A stretch of 64,000 nt of DNA from Dugong dugon (GCA_030035585.1 CM057481.1:56057128-56121127), one strand, 5' to 3'; positions 1 to 11,477 are shown, counted from the first letter of the stretch. Program-made: numbers and translations. Notes: generated from the letters alone by a model not told the origin.

Positions 1-1935
1 AGTGCTGTATCATTTGTTGAAACATCGCAGTTGGTATTCTGTCAATTCCTGGAGCCTTGTTTTTAACCAATGCCTTCAGTGCAGCTTGGACTTCTTCCTT
101 CAGTACCGTTGGTTCTTGATCGTATGCTGTCTTCTGAAATGGTTGAAAGTCAACTAATTCTTTTTGGTTCAGTGACTCTCTGTCTTCCATCCACCTTGTT
201 TTGATGCTTCCTGCATTGTTCAATATTTTTCCCATAGACTCCTTCAAAATTGCAGTTCGAGGCTTGAATATTTTTTTCAGTTCTTTTAGCTTGAGAAATG
301 CCAAGCATGTCCTTCCCTTTTGGTTTTCTAACTCTAGGTCTTTCCACATTTCATTATAATATTTTACTTCGTCTTCTCAAGCTGCCCTTTGAAATCTTCT
401 GTTTCTCTCTTTTACGTCACCATTTCTGCCATTCGCTTTAGCTGCTCTATGTTCAAGAGCAAGTTTGTGTCTCTTCTGACATCCATTTTGGTCTTTTCTT
501 TCTTGTCTTTTTAGTGACCTTTTACTTTCTTTATGTATGATATCCTTGCTGTCATTCTTCAACTCACCTTGTCTTCAGTCATTAGTGTCCAGTGCATCAA
601 ATCCATTCTAGAGATGGTCTCTAAATTCAGGTGGGATATACTCAAGGTTATATTTTGGCTCTTGTGAATTTGCATATGGGAAATGGATGGTCTGTTTCTA
701 TAGTCAGCCCCTGGCCTTGTTCTGCCTGATGATACTGATCTTCTCCATCGTCTCTTTCTACAGATATAGTCGATTCATTTCCTGTGTATTTCATTGGGCA
801 AAGTCCACATGTATAGTCACCATTTATGTTGTTGAAAAAAGGTATGTGCCTTGAAGCCGTTGGTCTTGCAAAATTCTATCTTGTGATTTCCAGCATCATT
901 TTTATCACCAAGGCCATATTTTCCAACTACCGATACTACTTCTTGGTTTCTAACTTTTGCATTCCAATCACCAGTAATTATCAATGCATCTTGACTACGT
1001 GTTTGATCCATTTCAACCTCAGAAGTTGGCAAAAGTCTTCAATGTCTTCATCTTTGGCATTAGTAGTTGGTGCATAAATTTGAATAATAGTCATATTAAC
1101 TGGTCGTCCTTGTAGGCGTATGGATGTTATCCTATCAGTGACAGCGATGCACTTCAGGATAGATCGGGATCGACCTTGAAATGTTTTTGATGATGACTGT
1201 GATACTATTCCTCTTCAATTTGTCACTCCCCGCATGATAGACCATGTGATTATCTGATTCAAAATGGCCAATACCAGTCCATTTCAGCTCACAAATGCCT
1301 AGAATATCATGTGGTCCATTTCATTTTTGGCAACTCCAATTTTCCTAGATTCATACTTCATACATTCCACGTTCCCATTATTAATGGATGTTTGCAGCTG
1401 TTTCTTTTCATTTTGAGTCATGCCACCTCAGCAAATGAAGGTCCCAAAAGCTTTCCTCTACCCACATCATTAAGGTTGACTCTACTTTGAGGGGAGCCCT
1501 GGTGGCACAGTGGTTAAGAGATTGGCTGCTACCCAAAAGGCAAGCAGTTTGAATCCACCAGCTGCTCCTTGGAAACCCTATGAGGCAGTTTTACTCTGTC
1601 CTTCAGGGTCGCTATGCGTCAGAATTGACTTGACAGCAGTGTCTTCAGCTACTTTGAGGAAGCAGCTCTTCCAGACTCCTACTTTGACCTGAGGGGCTTT
1701 TGATCTGAGGGGCTTATCCTCTGGCACTATACCAGACAGTGTTCCACTGCTATTCATAAGGTTTTCACTGGCCAATTTTTCAGAAGTCGACTGCCAGGTC
1801 CTTCTTCTAAATCTGTCTTAGTCTGGAAGCTCTGCTGAAACCTATCCACCATAGGTGTCCCTGCGGTATTTGAAATACTGGTAGTGTAGCTTCCAACATC
1901 ACAGCAACACACAAGCCACCACAGTATGACAAACT
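1..1935 (-). mobile_element. RTE (BovB-like) retrotransposon, 5' half
   Basis: The minus strand reads as the 5' part of an RTE non-LTR element. From about 1935 down there is an untranslated leader, then an APE-type endonuclease, then the first residues of the reverse transcriptase at the window edge. The endonuclease signature GDWNAK lies within 817-1032, and an NKAPG-type reverse transcriptase start is readable at about 1-150. Stops and frameshifts break the frame, so it is dead. An AfroSINE interrupts the leader at 1493-1648. The 3' part lies outside the window. Confidence 0.85.
1493..1648 (+). mobile_element. AfroSINE inside the RTE leader
   Basis: The copy begins with a tRNA-like GAGCCCTGGTGGCACAGTGG head carrying A and B box sequences and ends in the RTE-like tail. 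It is flanked by the direct repeat CTACTTTGAGG at 1482-1492 and 1649-1659, which proves insertion into the RTE sequence. Confidence 0.93.
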
Positions 1936-1964
1936 GACAGATGCATGAGGATCTACTTACGAGG

Positions 1965-2407
1965 TGTCTTAGTCATCTAGTGCTGCTACAACAGAAATAC
2001 CACAAGTGGATGGCTTTAACAAAGAGAAATTTGTTTATTCACAGTAAAGTAGGCTAAAAGTCCAAATTCAGGGCATCACCTCCAGGGGAAGGCTCTCTCT
2101 CTCTGATGACCTTTTCGTTAGTGTTCCCCTGGACTAGGAGTTTCTCCGTTCAGGGACCCCAGGGCCAAAGGACAGGCTCTGCTCCTGGCACTGGTTTCTT
2201 GGTGGTCTGAGGTCCCCCTCTCTCTCTGCTCACTTCTGTCTTTTATATCTCAAGAGATTGCCTCAGGACACAATGCAATCTTGTAGGTTGAGTCCTGCCT
2301 CACTAACACAACTGCCACCCATCCTCCCTCATTAACATCATAGAGGCAGGATTTATAACACATAGGAAAATCACACAATACCAGGAATCATGGACCAGCC
2401 AAATTAA
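1965..2407 (-). mobile_element. MaLR-type LTR, left part (split by L1)
   Basis: The plus strand starts TGTCTTAGTCATCTAGTGC and reads as the inverse of an ERVL-MaLR LTR, with the motif AATACCACAAGTGG. The LTR is interrupted at 2407 by the L1 and resumes at 11238. The exact subfamily is not known to me. Confidence 0.7.
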
Positions 2408-2420
2408 TACACAGATTTTT

Positions 2421-3895
2421 TTTTTTAATATATTTTATTGTACTTCAGGTGAAGGCTTACAGAACAAATAGTTTCTCATGAAACAGTAGTACACATGTTG
2501 TTTTATGACATTGGTTAACAACCCCACAACATATTAAGCCTCTAAATTCTCAACCTTTTTTTTTTTTTTTTGATGAAAATACAGATAGCCAAAGATACAC
2601 CGTTTCAAAAATTTCTGCATACACAGTTCAGTGACACTGACTACACTCTTCCAACTGTGCTGTTATTCTCACTTAAGATGAAGGCTTACAGAACAAAATA
2701 GTTTCTCATTTAACAGTTAGTACAAAGGTTGCCCTATGACAATGGTTAACAATCTCACAACACATCAAGAATATCCTTACTCTACCTTGTGTTCCCTATC
2801 ACCAGGGGACTTCCTTGTCCCCTTCTGTCTTCTGGCCCTTGTCACTGGACTACTGTACCTCATTAGTCTCATTTGGTTTTTTTTTTTTTAACACCATTTC
2901 AAAACTTTTTACTTACACATTTAAGTGATATTGACTATGCTCTTCCAATTGTGCTGCCATTCTCGCCCAAGATGAAGGCTTACAGGACAAAACAGCCTCC
3001 CATTTAATAGTTACTACAAATGTTGCCCTATAACAGTGGTCAACAATCTCACAACACATCGACAGTGTCCTTACTCAATTTGTGTTCCTTATCATCAGTT
3101 TCCTACTCCCCCTCTGCCTTCTGGCCTTTGTCACCGGACTCCTGTACCTTGTTAGTCCCATTTAGTTTTACTGGGCTGTCCACTCCCAGGCTTAACATCG
3201 AACCTCGAAGGTAACTTCACCTCTGAGCTGAAAGGGTGTCTGGGGGCCATACTCTTGAGGTTTCTCCAGTATTCTTTAGGCCAGTAAATCTGGTCTTTTT
3301 TGGGGGGGGGGGGAGTTAAAATTATGCTCTACATCCTTCTCCAGCTCTGTCCAGAACCCTCTCTTGTGATCCTGGTCAGAGCAGTGAGTGGTGGTAGCCG
3401 GGTACCATCTAGCTGTACTGGACTCAGTCCGGTGGAGGCCTTGGTAGCTGTGGACAATTAGTCCTTTGGACTAATCTTTTCCTTGTATCCTGTTCTCTTC
3501 ATTCTCCCTTGCTCCTGAAGGGATGAGACCAGTGGAGTATCTTAGATGGCCGCTCATAGGCTTTTAAGACCCCAGACACTACTCACCAAGGTAGAATGTA
3601 GAGCATTATCTTTATAAGTAGTGTCATGCCAATTGAGCTAGATGTTCCCCGAGACCATGGTCCCCAGAGCCCTCTGTCCAGCAACTCAGTCCCTCGGGGG
3701 GTTTGGATGTGTCTATAGGGCCTCCATGATCTTTCCTTGTGCAGGTTGTGTTAGTTTCCCCTGTACTGTGTACTATCTCACCTCTCACCCAAGGTACCAC
3801 TTATCTATTGCCTATTTAGTATTTCCCCCTCCCCTCCCATCCCTGGTAACCAACAAGGATTGTTACATTTTGCATGTGAATTTTTTTATGGGTTT
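2421..3895 (-). repeat. L1 3' UTR with repeated modules and internal A tracts
   Basis: Read on the minus strand, at least three related blocks follow ORF2. Each contains a variant of TTGTTAACC-ATGTCATA followed by GAGAAACTATTTTGTTCTGTAA. A-rich tracts lie inside the UTR (T runs on the plus strand near 2563-2578 and 2878-2890) as well as at the true end (2415-2428). The same modular end is seen at 20462-20847, 35599-36670 and 63727-64000. Confidence 0.85.
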
Positions 3896-6800
3896 TTACA
3901 ATAGAGGTCTCATACAATATTTGTCCTTTTGTGATTGACTTATTTCACTCAGCATAATGTCCTCCAGTTTCATCCATGTTATGAGATGCTTCACAGATTC
4001 ATTGTTGTTCTTTCTCGTTGCATAGTACTCCATTGTGTGTATGTACCATAGTTTGTGTATCCATTCATCTGTTGATGGACATCGAGGTTGTTTCCATCAT
4101 TTTGCTATTGTGAACAATGCTGCCATGAACATAGGTGTGTATATGTCTATTCGAGTGATGACTCTTATTTCTCTAGGATATATTCCTAGGAGTGGGATTG
4201 CTGGATCGAATGGTATGTCTATTTCTAGCTTTCTGAGGAAATGCCATATCATTTTCCAAAATGGTTGTATCATTTTGCATTCCCACCAGCAGTGTATAAG
4301 AGTTCCCATCTCCCCGCAGCCCCTCCAACATTTGTTATTTCCAGTATTTTTGATTCGTGCCAGTAATGCCGGGGTGAGATGGTATCTCATTGTGGTTTTA
4401 ATTTGCATTTCTCTAATGGCTAGTGATTACGAGCATTTCCTCATGTGTCTGTTGGCCATTCATTTGAATGTCTTCCTTGGTGAAGTGTCTGTTCATTTCC
4501 TTTGCCCATTTTTTGATAGGATTGTTTGTCTTTTTGTTGTAGAGGTGTTGGATTTTCTTGTAGATTATGGAGATTAGACCTTTGTCTGACTTGTACTGTC
4601 CAAAAATTTTTTCCCAGTCTGTAGGTTCTCTTTTGACTCTTTTGGTGAAGTCTTTTGAAGAGCATAGATGTTTGATTTTTAGAAGATCCCAGTTATCTAG
4701 TTTATCTATTGGGTTTTTTGTGTTGATGTTTATGGTCTGTATCCTGTTAATGCCATGTATTAAGGCCTGAAGTGTTGGTCCTATTTTTTCTTCTATGAAT
4801 TTTATAGTTTGAGGCTTTATATTCAGGTCTTTGATCCATTTTGAAGTAGTTTTTGTATACGGTGTGAGGTATGGGTCCTGTTTCATTTTTTTGCAAATGG
4901 ATATCCAGTTTTGCCAGCACCATTTGTTAAAAAGACTGTCTTTTCCCCATTTGATGTATTTTGGGCCCTTGTCGAAGATCAGGTGACCGTAGGTGGATGG
5001 ATTTACATCTGGGTTCTCAATTCTGTTCCATTGGTCAATGTCTCTGTTGTTGTACCAGTACCGGGCTGTTTTGAGCACCGTAGCTGTATAGTAAGTTCTC
5101 AAGTCAGGTAGTGTGAGTCCTCTAACTTTATTCTTCTTCTTCAGTAGTGCTTTACTTATTCAGGGTTTCTTCCCTTTCCATATAAAGTTAATAATTAGTT
5201 TTTCCATCTCTTTGAAGAATGTTGTTGGTATTTGTATCGGGATTGCATTGTATTTTTAAATTGCTTTAGGTAGAATTGCCATTTTCACAATGTTGAGTCT
5301 GCCTATCCATGAGCATGGTATGTTTTTCCATTTATGTAGATCCCTTTGGGTTTCATGCAGCAGTGTTTTGTAGTTTTCTTTGTATAGGTCTTTTACATTC
5401 CTGGTCAGATTTCTTCCTAAGTATTTTATCTTTTTAGGGGCTATTGAAAATGGTATTGATTTCCTGATCTCCTTTTCATCGTTCTCTTTACTGGTGTATA
5501 GGAATCCAACTGATTTTTGAATGTTTATCTTGTATCCTGCTACTCTGCTGAATCTTTCTATTAGTTCCAGTAGATTTCTCGTGGAGTCTTTAGGGTTTTC
5601 TATGTATAGTATCATATCATCTGCAAACAGGGAGAGTTTAACTTCTTCATTACCAATTTGGTTACCTTTATTTCTTTCTCTTGCCTTATTGCTCTAGCTA
5701 GAACTTCCAGCACAGTGTTAAATAGGAGTGGTGATAAAGGGCATCCTTGTCTTGTTCCTGTTTTCGAGGGGAATGTTTTCAGCCTCTCTCCATTAAGAAT
5801 GATGTTGGCTGTTGGTTTTGCATAGATGCCCTTTATTATGTTGAGAAATTTCCCTTCTATACCTATTTTATTGAGAGCTTTTATCAGGAATGGGTGTTGG
5901 ACTTTGTCAAATGCCTTTTCTGTGTCAATTGAGATGATCATGTGATTTTTTTCTTTCCTTTTATTTATGTGGTGGATTACATTGATGGATTTTCTAATGT
6001 TAAACCATCCTTGCATACCTGGTATGAATCCTACTTGGTCGTGGTGTATTATTTTTTTGATATGATACTGAATTCTATTGGCTAGAATTTTGTTCAGAAT
6101 TTTTGCATCTATATTCATGAGAGATATTGGTCTGTAATTTTCTTTTTTTGTGACGTCTTTGCCTGGTTTTGGTATCAGCGTTATGCTGGCTTCATAGAAT
6201 GAATTAGGAAGTTTTGCTTCTTCTTCTATGCTCTGAAATAGCTTGAGTAGAACTGGTACAAGCTCTTCTGTAAATGTTTTGTAGAATTCTCCAGTGAAGC
6301 CATCTGGGCCAGGGCTTTTTTTGGTTGGGAGTTTTTTTATTACCTTTTCAATCTCTTCTCCTGTTATGGGTCGGTTCAGATTTTCAGTATCACTTTGTTG
6401 TAGTTTTGGGTAGGCCATATGTTTCTAGAAATTTATCCATTTCCTCTAGGTTTTCAAATTTGTTGGAATATAGTTTTTCATAATATTCTGTTATAATCCT
6501 TTTTATTTCAGTTGGGTCTGTTGTAATGTCCCCCATTTCATTTCTTATTTGGGTTATTTGTGCCCTCTGCTGTTTTTCTTTTGTCAGTCTGGCCAGTGGT
6601 TTGTCGATTTTGTTAATTCTTTCAAAGAACCAAGTTTTGGTTTTGTTGATTCTTTCTATTGTTTTTCTGTTCTCTATTTCATGTATTTCTGCTCTGATCT
6701 TTACTATTTCCTTTCTTCTGGTGGTTGTAGGCTTTTTTTGTTGTTCTCTTTCTATTTGTTTGAGTTCTGTAGTTAATGTTTTGATTTTGTCCCTTTCTTC

Positions 6801-7726
6801 TTTTTTGATATGTGCATCTATTGCTATAAATTGTCCTCTGAGGACTGTCTTTGCTGTGTCCCAAAGGTTTTGGTATGATGTGTTTTCATTCTCATTTGAT
6901 TCTAGGAATTTTTTAATTCCATCTCTGATTTCTTCTATTACCCATTGATGTGTAAGCAGATTATTATTCAGTTTCCATGTGTTTGATTTTTTTCCCTTGC
7001 TCTTTCTAGTGTTAATTTCTACCTTGATGGCATTGTGGCCAGAGAAGATACTGTGAATTATCTCAGCATTTTGGATCTTGTTGAGGATTGCTCTGTGGCC
7101 TAAGATGTGGTCTATTCTGGAGAATGTTCCATGTGCATTGGAAAAGAATGTATACTTTGCAGCGGTTGGATGGATTGTTCTATATATGTCTATGAGGTCC
7201 AGTTGGCTGATTGTGTCCTTTAGGTCTTCTGTATCTTTGCTGAGTTTCTTTTTAGTTGTTCTGTCCTTTACTGAGAGTGGTGTGTTGAAGTCTCCTACTA
7301 TTATTGTGGAACTGTCAATTTCTCTTTTCAGTGCTGTTAGAGTTTTTTTTTTATGTATTTTGGAGCCCTGTCATTGGGTGCATAGATAATTATTATGGTT
7401 ATGTCTTCATGATGGATCATCCCCTTAATCATTATATAGTGTCCTTCTTTGTCTTTTATGGTAGATTTTGTTTTAAAGTCTATTTTATCTGAGATTAGAA
7501 TTGCCACTCCTGCTCTTTTTTGATAGTTGGTAGCTTGATATAGTTCTTTCCAACCTTTGATTTTTAATAAATTCACATCTTTGTTTCTAAGGTGTGTCTC
7601 TTGTAGACAGCAAATTGATGGATCCTGTTTTCTTATCCATTCTGCCACTCTCCGTCTCCTTATGGGTGCATTGAGTCCATTTACGTTCAGTGTAATTGTT
7701 GATAGGTGGAAGTTTGTTTCTGTCAT
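3896..7726 (-). pseudogene. L1 ORF2 (endonuclease-reverse transcriptase), broken
   Basis: The start codon is at 7726 and the expected stop TAA at 3896-3898. The span is 3831 bp, equal to 1277 codons including the stop, which is the normal L1 ORF2 size. The N-terminal APE endonuclease shows TLNVNGLNAP and QETHLR. The reverse transcriptase region at 5612-6418 includes KKSPGPDGF and IDTEKAFD, and the catalytic FADD is at 5616-5627. The C-terminal HCWWEC motif lies near 4310. Frame breaks occur near 7337, just upstream of the FADD motif (about 5640), near 5256 and 5102-5110, and there is a TGA at about 4095. It would have made the protein for target-primed reverse transcription. Confidence 0.93.
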
Positions 7727-7914
7727 TTTGTAGTGCTTTTTTTAGTGGTGCTGAAGTTTTCTTTGTTCTTCTTACTCTCTTGTGCTGAGTTACTTTTGTT
7801 TGTGGATTTTGTGTTCATTTCTTTTGTTTTTGTAGGTTTTGTTTTTGTTGAGACTTTATGTTTTTCGTCTTTATTTTTATGAGCTGGTTTGTTAACTTTC
7901 TTTGTGGTTACCAT
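7723..7914 (-). CDS. Lys/Thr-rich 63-residue ORF between L1 ORF1 and ORF2
   Basis: This small frame lies in the roughly 430-bp gap between ORF1 and ORF2. Its TGA overlaps the ORF2 start as ATGA (7723-7726). The product is dominated by Lys, Thr, Asn and Ser, with no Cys or hydrophobic core. The nucleotide sequence is also present in the other L1 copy at about 48960-49150, but there the frame has stops. It may simply be a low-complexity A-rich spacer; the exact overlap with ORF2 is the reason to record it. Confidence 0.3.
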   Translation of the reverse strand: MVTTKKVNKPAHKNKDEKHKVSTKTKPTKTKEMNTKSTNKSNSAQESKKNKENFSTTKKSTTK

Positions 7915-8157
7915 GAATTTTATCCTTATCTTTATAATTTTGAAGCAGTCTACCCTTACTTGGTATCGCCTTGCCTTCCTCTCCTTTAGAAGGTTCTATA
8001 CCTATGCCGTTTGTTCCCTCTTTCATTGTTTTGATGTTGTTGTCATCCTTTGATTGATTTCTCTGATTCCCTGTTGTATTTCTTTTGTTTTTGGAAAGTC
8101 CTCTGTAGTTCAGTTCCTAGAATGGTATCTGGTTCATATGAACCTGCGTCCTAGGTC

Positions 8158-9208
8158 CTAGGTCCTGCCTAAGGGCTTAAGCTGTTTGTCCTCAGATCGA
8201 AGAACTCCCTTTAATAATTCTTGTAAGTTTGTTTTGACTTTTGCATATTCCTTTAGTTTCTGTTTATCTGGAAATGACCTAATTTCACCATCAAATTTGA
8301 ATGAGAGTTTTGCAGGATATATTATTCTTGGCTGACAATTTTTTTCTTTCAAGATTTTATATATGTCATACCACTGCCTTCTTGCCTGCATGGTTTCTGC
8401 CGAATAATCTGAGCTTAGTCTTATTGTTTCTCCTCTGTATGTGACTTCTTGTTTTTCACAAGCTGCTCTCAGGATTCTTTGTTTGTCTTTAGTTTTAGCG
8501 AGTGTGAATGTGATATGTCTTGGTGATTTTCTTTTGGGTTCTCTTCTATATGGGGTTCGTTGAGCTTCTTGGATGGCCAGCTTTTCATTTTTCATAATAT
8601 CGGGAAAGTTTTCTGTCAGCAGTTCGTCAGTGATCCTCTCTGTGTTTTCTGTTTTCTCCCCCTGTTCTGGTATGCCAATCACTCATAAGTTTTTGCTTCT
8701 AATTGTGTCCCACGTAACTCTCAGGGTCTCTTCATTTTTCTTTGTTCTTTTTTCTGAGTTTTCCTGAAACAGAGTTGTATCCAAGTGTTTTGTCTTCAGT
8801 TCCACTGATCCTGTCTTCCATGGTTTCAAATCTACTTCTCAGCCCTTCTATGACACTGTCTATTTCTGAAATCTTGTTGTTTATCTTTTGGATTTCTAAT
8901 TGTTGTTTTTGTATAATTTCGAGTTGTGAATTTATTTTGGCATTTTGTTCCTGCATCATCTTCCTGAATTCTTCCAATTTTTTGTCCGTATTTTCCATAA
9001 ATTTGTCTATTTTTTCCTCATGTTTGTCAGCTTTTTGCCTCAGTTCTTGGAAAATTCTGAGTATTAGTGATTTGAGTTCCCTATCAGGTACTTCTAGTGC
9101 ATTTTCTTCCACAGGAGAGTTATCTGGTGTTTTAATTTGGACGCCTATTGGAGCCATCTTGTCTTGTTTTTGTAAATGTTTTGATATTGTTTGCTCTTTT
9201 CGGGGCAT
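8158..9208 (-). pseudogene. L1 ORF1 (RNA-binding chaperone), broken
   Basis: The N-terminal part (8732-9208) starts MPRKEQ and is a heptad-rich coiled coil with many Lys, Glu and Gln residues. The C-terminal part (8158-8682) carries the RNA-recognition and C-terminal domains, with IGIPEQGE, RRQWYDIYKILKEK and YPAKLSFKFDGEIRSF. A one-base frameshift lies in an A run near 8790, and an in-frame TGA sits just before the C-terminal segment at about 8683, probably a CpG decay of an Arg codon. The total span corresponds to about 350 codons, close to normal ORF1 length. The wild-type protein forms trimers that coat L1 RNA. Confidence 0.92.
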
Positions 9209-9920
9209 TCAGTAATATTTCTCTTGTTTATTGATTGTAGATTTTTTTTTTTCGTCCTTGTGGTACAGTTGGGCAGATCTAGCTGAAGAGGAGCCACTGG
9301 GACGGGTTTTTTGTGGCACTCACCGCAGCCCGCAGGACGGTTGGTAGTCAGTGCTGGGCAGGTTCCATTAGGGCATGCCTGCATAGCTTGGTCGTGTGAT
9401 GTCAAGTGCACGGTGCAGGTAGGTAGGTTGCAGCGGGAAGATGGTTATGTGTGAAGCTAAGCTGGATATGGGATAGAGGAGAGAGGAGCAGGAGCAAAAA
9501 GCATACAAACATAAAAGAATGCTAGGGGAGCTTGTCGTTGGAATGTACAGATGAGAGACTATGGGTTGGAGGAAACCAGAAGGGGGAAGAGAAAGAAAAG
9601 GAAAGAATGACCAAATAAAAATCAGAAAAGTTAAAGAACTGCAAAGTTCCCAGGGATCCCACTGATGCAGCTATGAGGTCTGGGGGAGTCGGTCTCAGTT
9701 TTCACAGCACAGCCTGGCCAGAAGATACAGAGGCATACATCGCCTGGTATTCAGGGATCAGAAAGAGAAGGAAGAGAGAAGAGATAGAGAGACGAGAAAT
9801 TAAGCAATGAAGAAAGACAAAAGGGAAAAAGAGGGAAAAGATGACAAAACTAATCAAAGAAGAAGAAAAATAAAATTAGGAAAAAAAAAAAAAAAAAAAG
9901 CAACACCAGCAGTCAGTGCC

Positions 9921-10777
9921 AACAAATGGGACCCAGAGAGCCCCCACTCAGGGTCACAAATTCCAAGCAGCCGGCAGTCTCGGGGTTAAGAGACCGTGGC
10001 CACGGGAAGCAGAGGGGCCAATGAACAAAGGCCCCAGGATCTCACCAGCGTGGCAGCCCAGACCTGGAATCTGCCACCCGCCTGAACGCAGCCCCACAGC
10101 CCTGCCGGAGAGAGCAAAGACGGCGCTCGGAACCAGGCACCCGAGCAAAAGGAGGGGGAGGCAGCGAGAGGCAAGCGAGAAACCAGAAGAAGCAGAAAAT
10201 GCCACACCAACAGCCAACAAAATGGACCCAGAGAGCCCCCACTCATGGGCGCGAATTCTAAGCAGCGGCAGTCTCGGGGTTAAGAGACCGTGGCCACGGG
10301 AAGCAGAGGGGTGAAGGAACAAGGGCCCCGGGTTCTCGCCAGCGCGGCAGCCCAGACCTGGAAGCAGCCACACGCCCGAACGCCGTCCCACAGCCCTGCA
10401 AGAGAGACCAAAGACAGCGCTCGGAACCAGGCACCCGAGCAAAAGGAGGGGGAGGCAGCGAGAGGCAAGCGAGAAACCAGAAGAAGCAGAAAATGCCACA
10501 CCAACAGCCAACAAATGGGACCCAGAGAGCCCCCACTCAGGGGCGCGAATTCCAAGCAGCCGGCAGTCTTGGGGTTAAGAGACCGTGGCCATGGGAAGCA
10601 GAGGGGCGAACGAACAAAGGCCCCGGGATCTCACCAGCGCGGCAGCCCAGACCTGGAAGCAGCCACATGCCCGAACGCAGCCCCACAGCCCCACAGGAGA
10701 GAGCAAAGACGGCGCTTGGAACCAGGCACCCAGGCAAAAGGAGGGGGAGGCGGCAAAAAAAGCTTCGCCAGCAGCCA
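9921..10777 (-). repeat. Tandem promoter monomers of L1 (about 294 bp units)
   Basis: Three near-identical units start at 9921, 10216 and 10510, each with AACAAATGGG or a close variant followed by ACCCAGAGAGCCCCCACTCA. Spacing is 295 and 294 bp. A fourth, divergent unit begins at 10778 and runs to about 10990. Each unit repeats GGGGTTAAGAGACCGTGGCC and GCAGCCCAGACCTGGAA. Such arrays are typical of mouse-type L1 promoters. Confidence 0.92.
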
Positions 10778-11215
10778 GCAAATGGCTCTCAGAAAGCCAT
10801 CAGCCTGGACGTGCGGAATCCAAGCACCGGCGCCCCCCAGCCCAGGGACCCTGGCCACGGAAAGCAGGGGAGCCCCAGCCGAGGTGGAGAGGGGTGGGGG
10901 GTGGGAAAGTGCGCACCGCAGTTTACCGGTCATTCTGTCTCCCACTGGATGCTCTGCGAGGCTGCTCTCCCGTTCGCTGGTCTCCAATAGGAATCCAAGA
11001 TGGTGGATCCGCGCTGCGTTAGCTGGTAAGGAATCTCTGCATGAGTCTCTCCTCGCTCTCTGTTCTCTTTTAGTATCCTCACTCCGTTTGGTGTTTGGCT
11101 GAGTTCTTTATCTCTTCATTTGGTGTTCTAGGGTTTCAGGATTGTTGATTCTCTGTTAGGCTTAGTTTTTCGGATCTTTGCTGTGGAGGGACGGCGTAGT
11201 GCTTCTGCCTAGTGC

Positions 11216-11224
11216 GCCATCTTG
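11216..11224 (-). promoter_or_regulatory. YY1-like site at L1 5' end
   Basis: The minus strand reads CAAGATGGC at element positions 14-22 counted from 11237. Human L1 has a YY1 site at almost the same place, where it directs accurate initiation. The motif match is exact; function here is inferred. Confidence 0.7.
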
Positions 11225-11237
11225 CCCCGCCTCTCAG

Positions 11238-11278
11238 TACACAGATTTTTGAGGGGACATAATTCAATCCGTGACACA
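11238..11278 (-). mobile_element. MaLR-type LTR, right part (split by L1)
   Basis: Continuation of the LTR that starts at 1965, ending in GGGGACATAATTCAATCC and GTGACACA at 11278. The first 13 bp repeat the L1 target-site duplication. Confidence 0.68.
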
Positions 11279-11477
11279 GGGGCACCTAATTCAATGCATT
11301 ATTCTAAAAGATATGAAAATAATTTTATTTTGCAAATAGAAATATTTTAAATCCTAGGGCAGCTTGCTGTTTTAAGGGAGACCGTTGTGAATCTGTCTTT
11401 CGAGGAATCACACCATGTTTTCCACTTAAATGAAGGAAAAATGGTAAAGAATTTAATGAGAATTTGCCCTTATATAG

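Larger units (their letters stand above)
2421..11237 (-). mobile_element. Full-length L1 retrotransposon (8.8 kb)
   Basis: A complete L1 in antisense orientation, with 5' UTR, ORF1, an inter-ORF region, ORF2, 3' UTR and poly(A). The 13-bp target-site duplication TACACAGATTTTT is seen at 2408-2420 and 11238-11250, so both ends are original. The element is long for an L1 because its 5' UTR is about 2.0 kb and its 3' UTR about 1.5 kb. ORF1 and ORF2 both carry frameshifts and stops, so this copy cannot encode functional proteins. It sits in the presumed intron upstream of the TAFA4 exon at 15.1 kb, opposite to the gene. Confidence 0.95.
9209..11237 (-). promoter_or_regulatory. L1 5' UTR / internal promoter region
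   Basis: This 2-kb stretch upstream of ORF1 becomes very GC- and CpG-rich beyond 9900. It contains tandem monomers (listed separately), and the element ends at 11237 beside the target-site duplication. Between 9234 and 9900 it is purine-rich with an A run at 9881-9899. By analogy with other L1 families it should hold the RNA polymerase II promoter. Confidence 0.8.

Noticed and set aside
4035-4577. 180-codon plus-strand open frame
   Set aside because: It is the antisense shadow of L1 ORF2; the minus strand carries the recognisable HCWWEC region.
6526-6948. 140-codon hydrophobic plus-strand frame resembling a membrane protein
   Set aside because: Antisense to A-rich L1 ORF2 sequence; T-rich complements always look hydrophobic.
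8742-9215. 157-codon plus-strand open frame rich in Ser, Leu and Phe
   Set aside because: Antisense of the L1 ORF1 coiled coil; Ser/Leu/Phe richness is the expected complement of Lys/Glu/Gln codons.
9921-10777. Regularly spaced repeats resembling an array (CRISPR-like)
   Set aside because: Units are 294 bp and contiguous with no spacers, in a mammalian L1 5' UTR.
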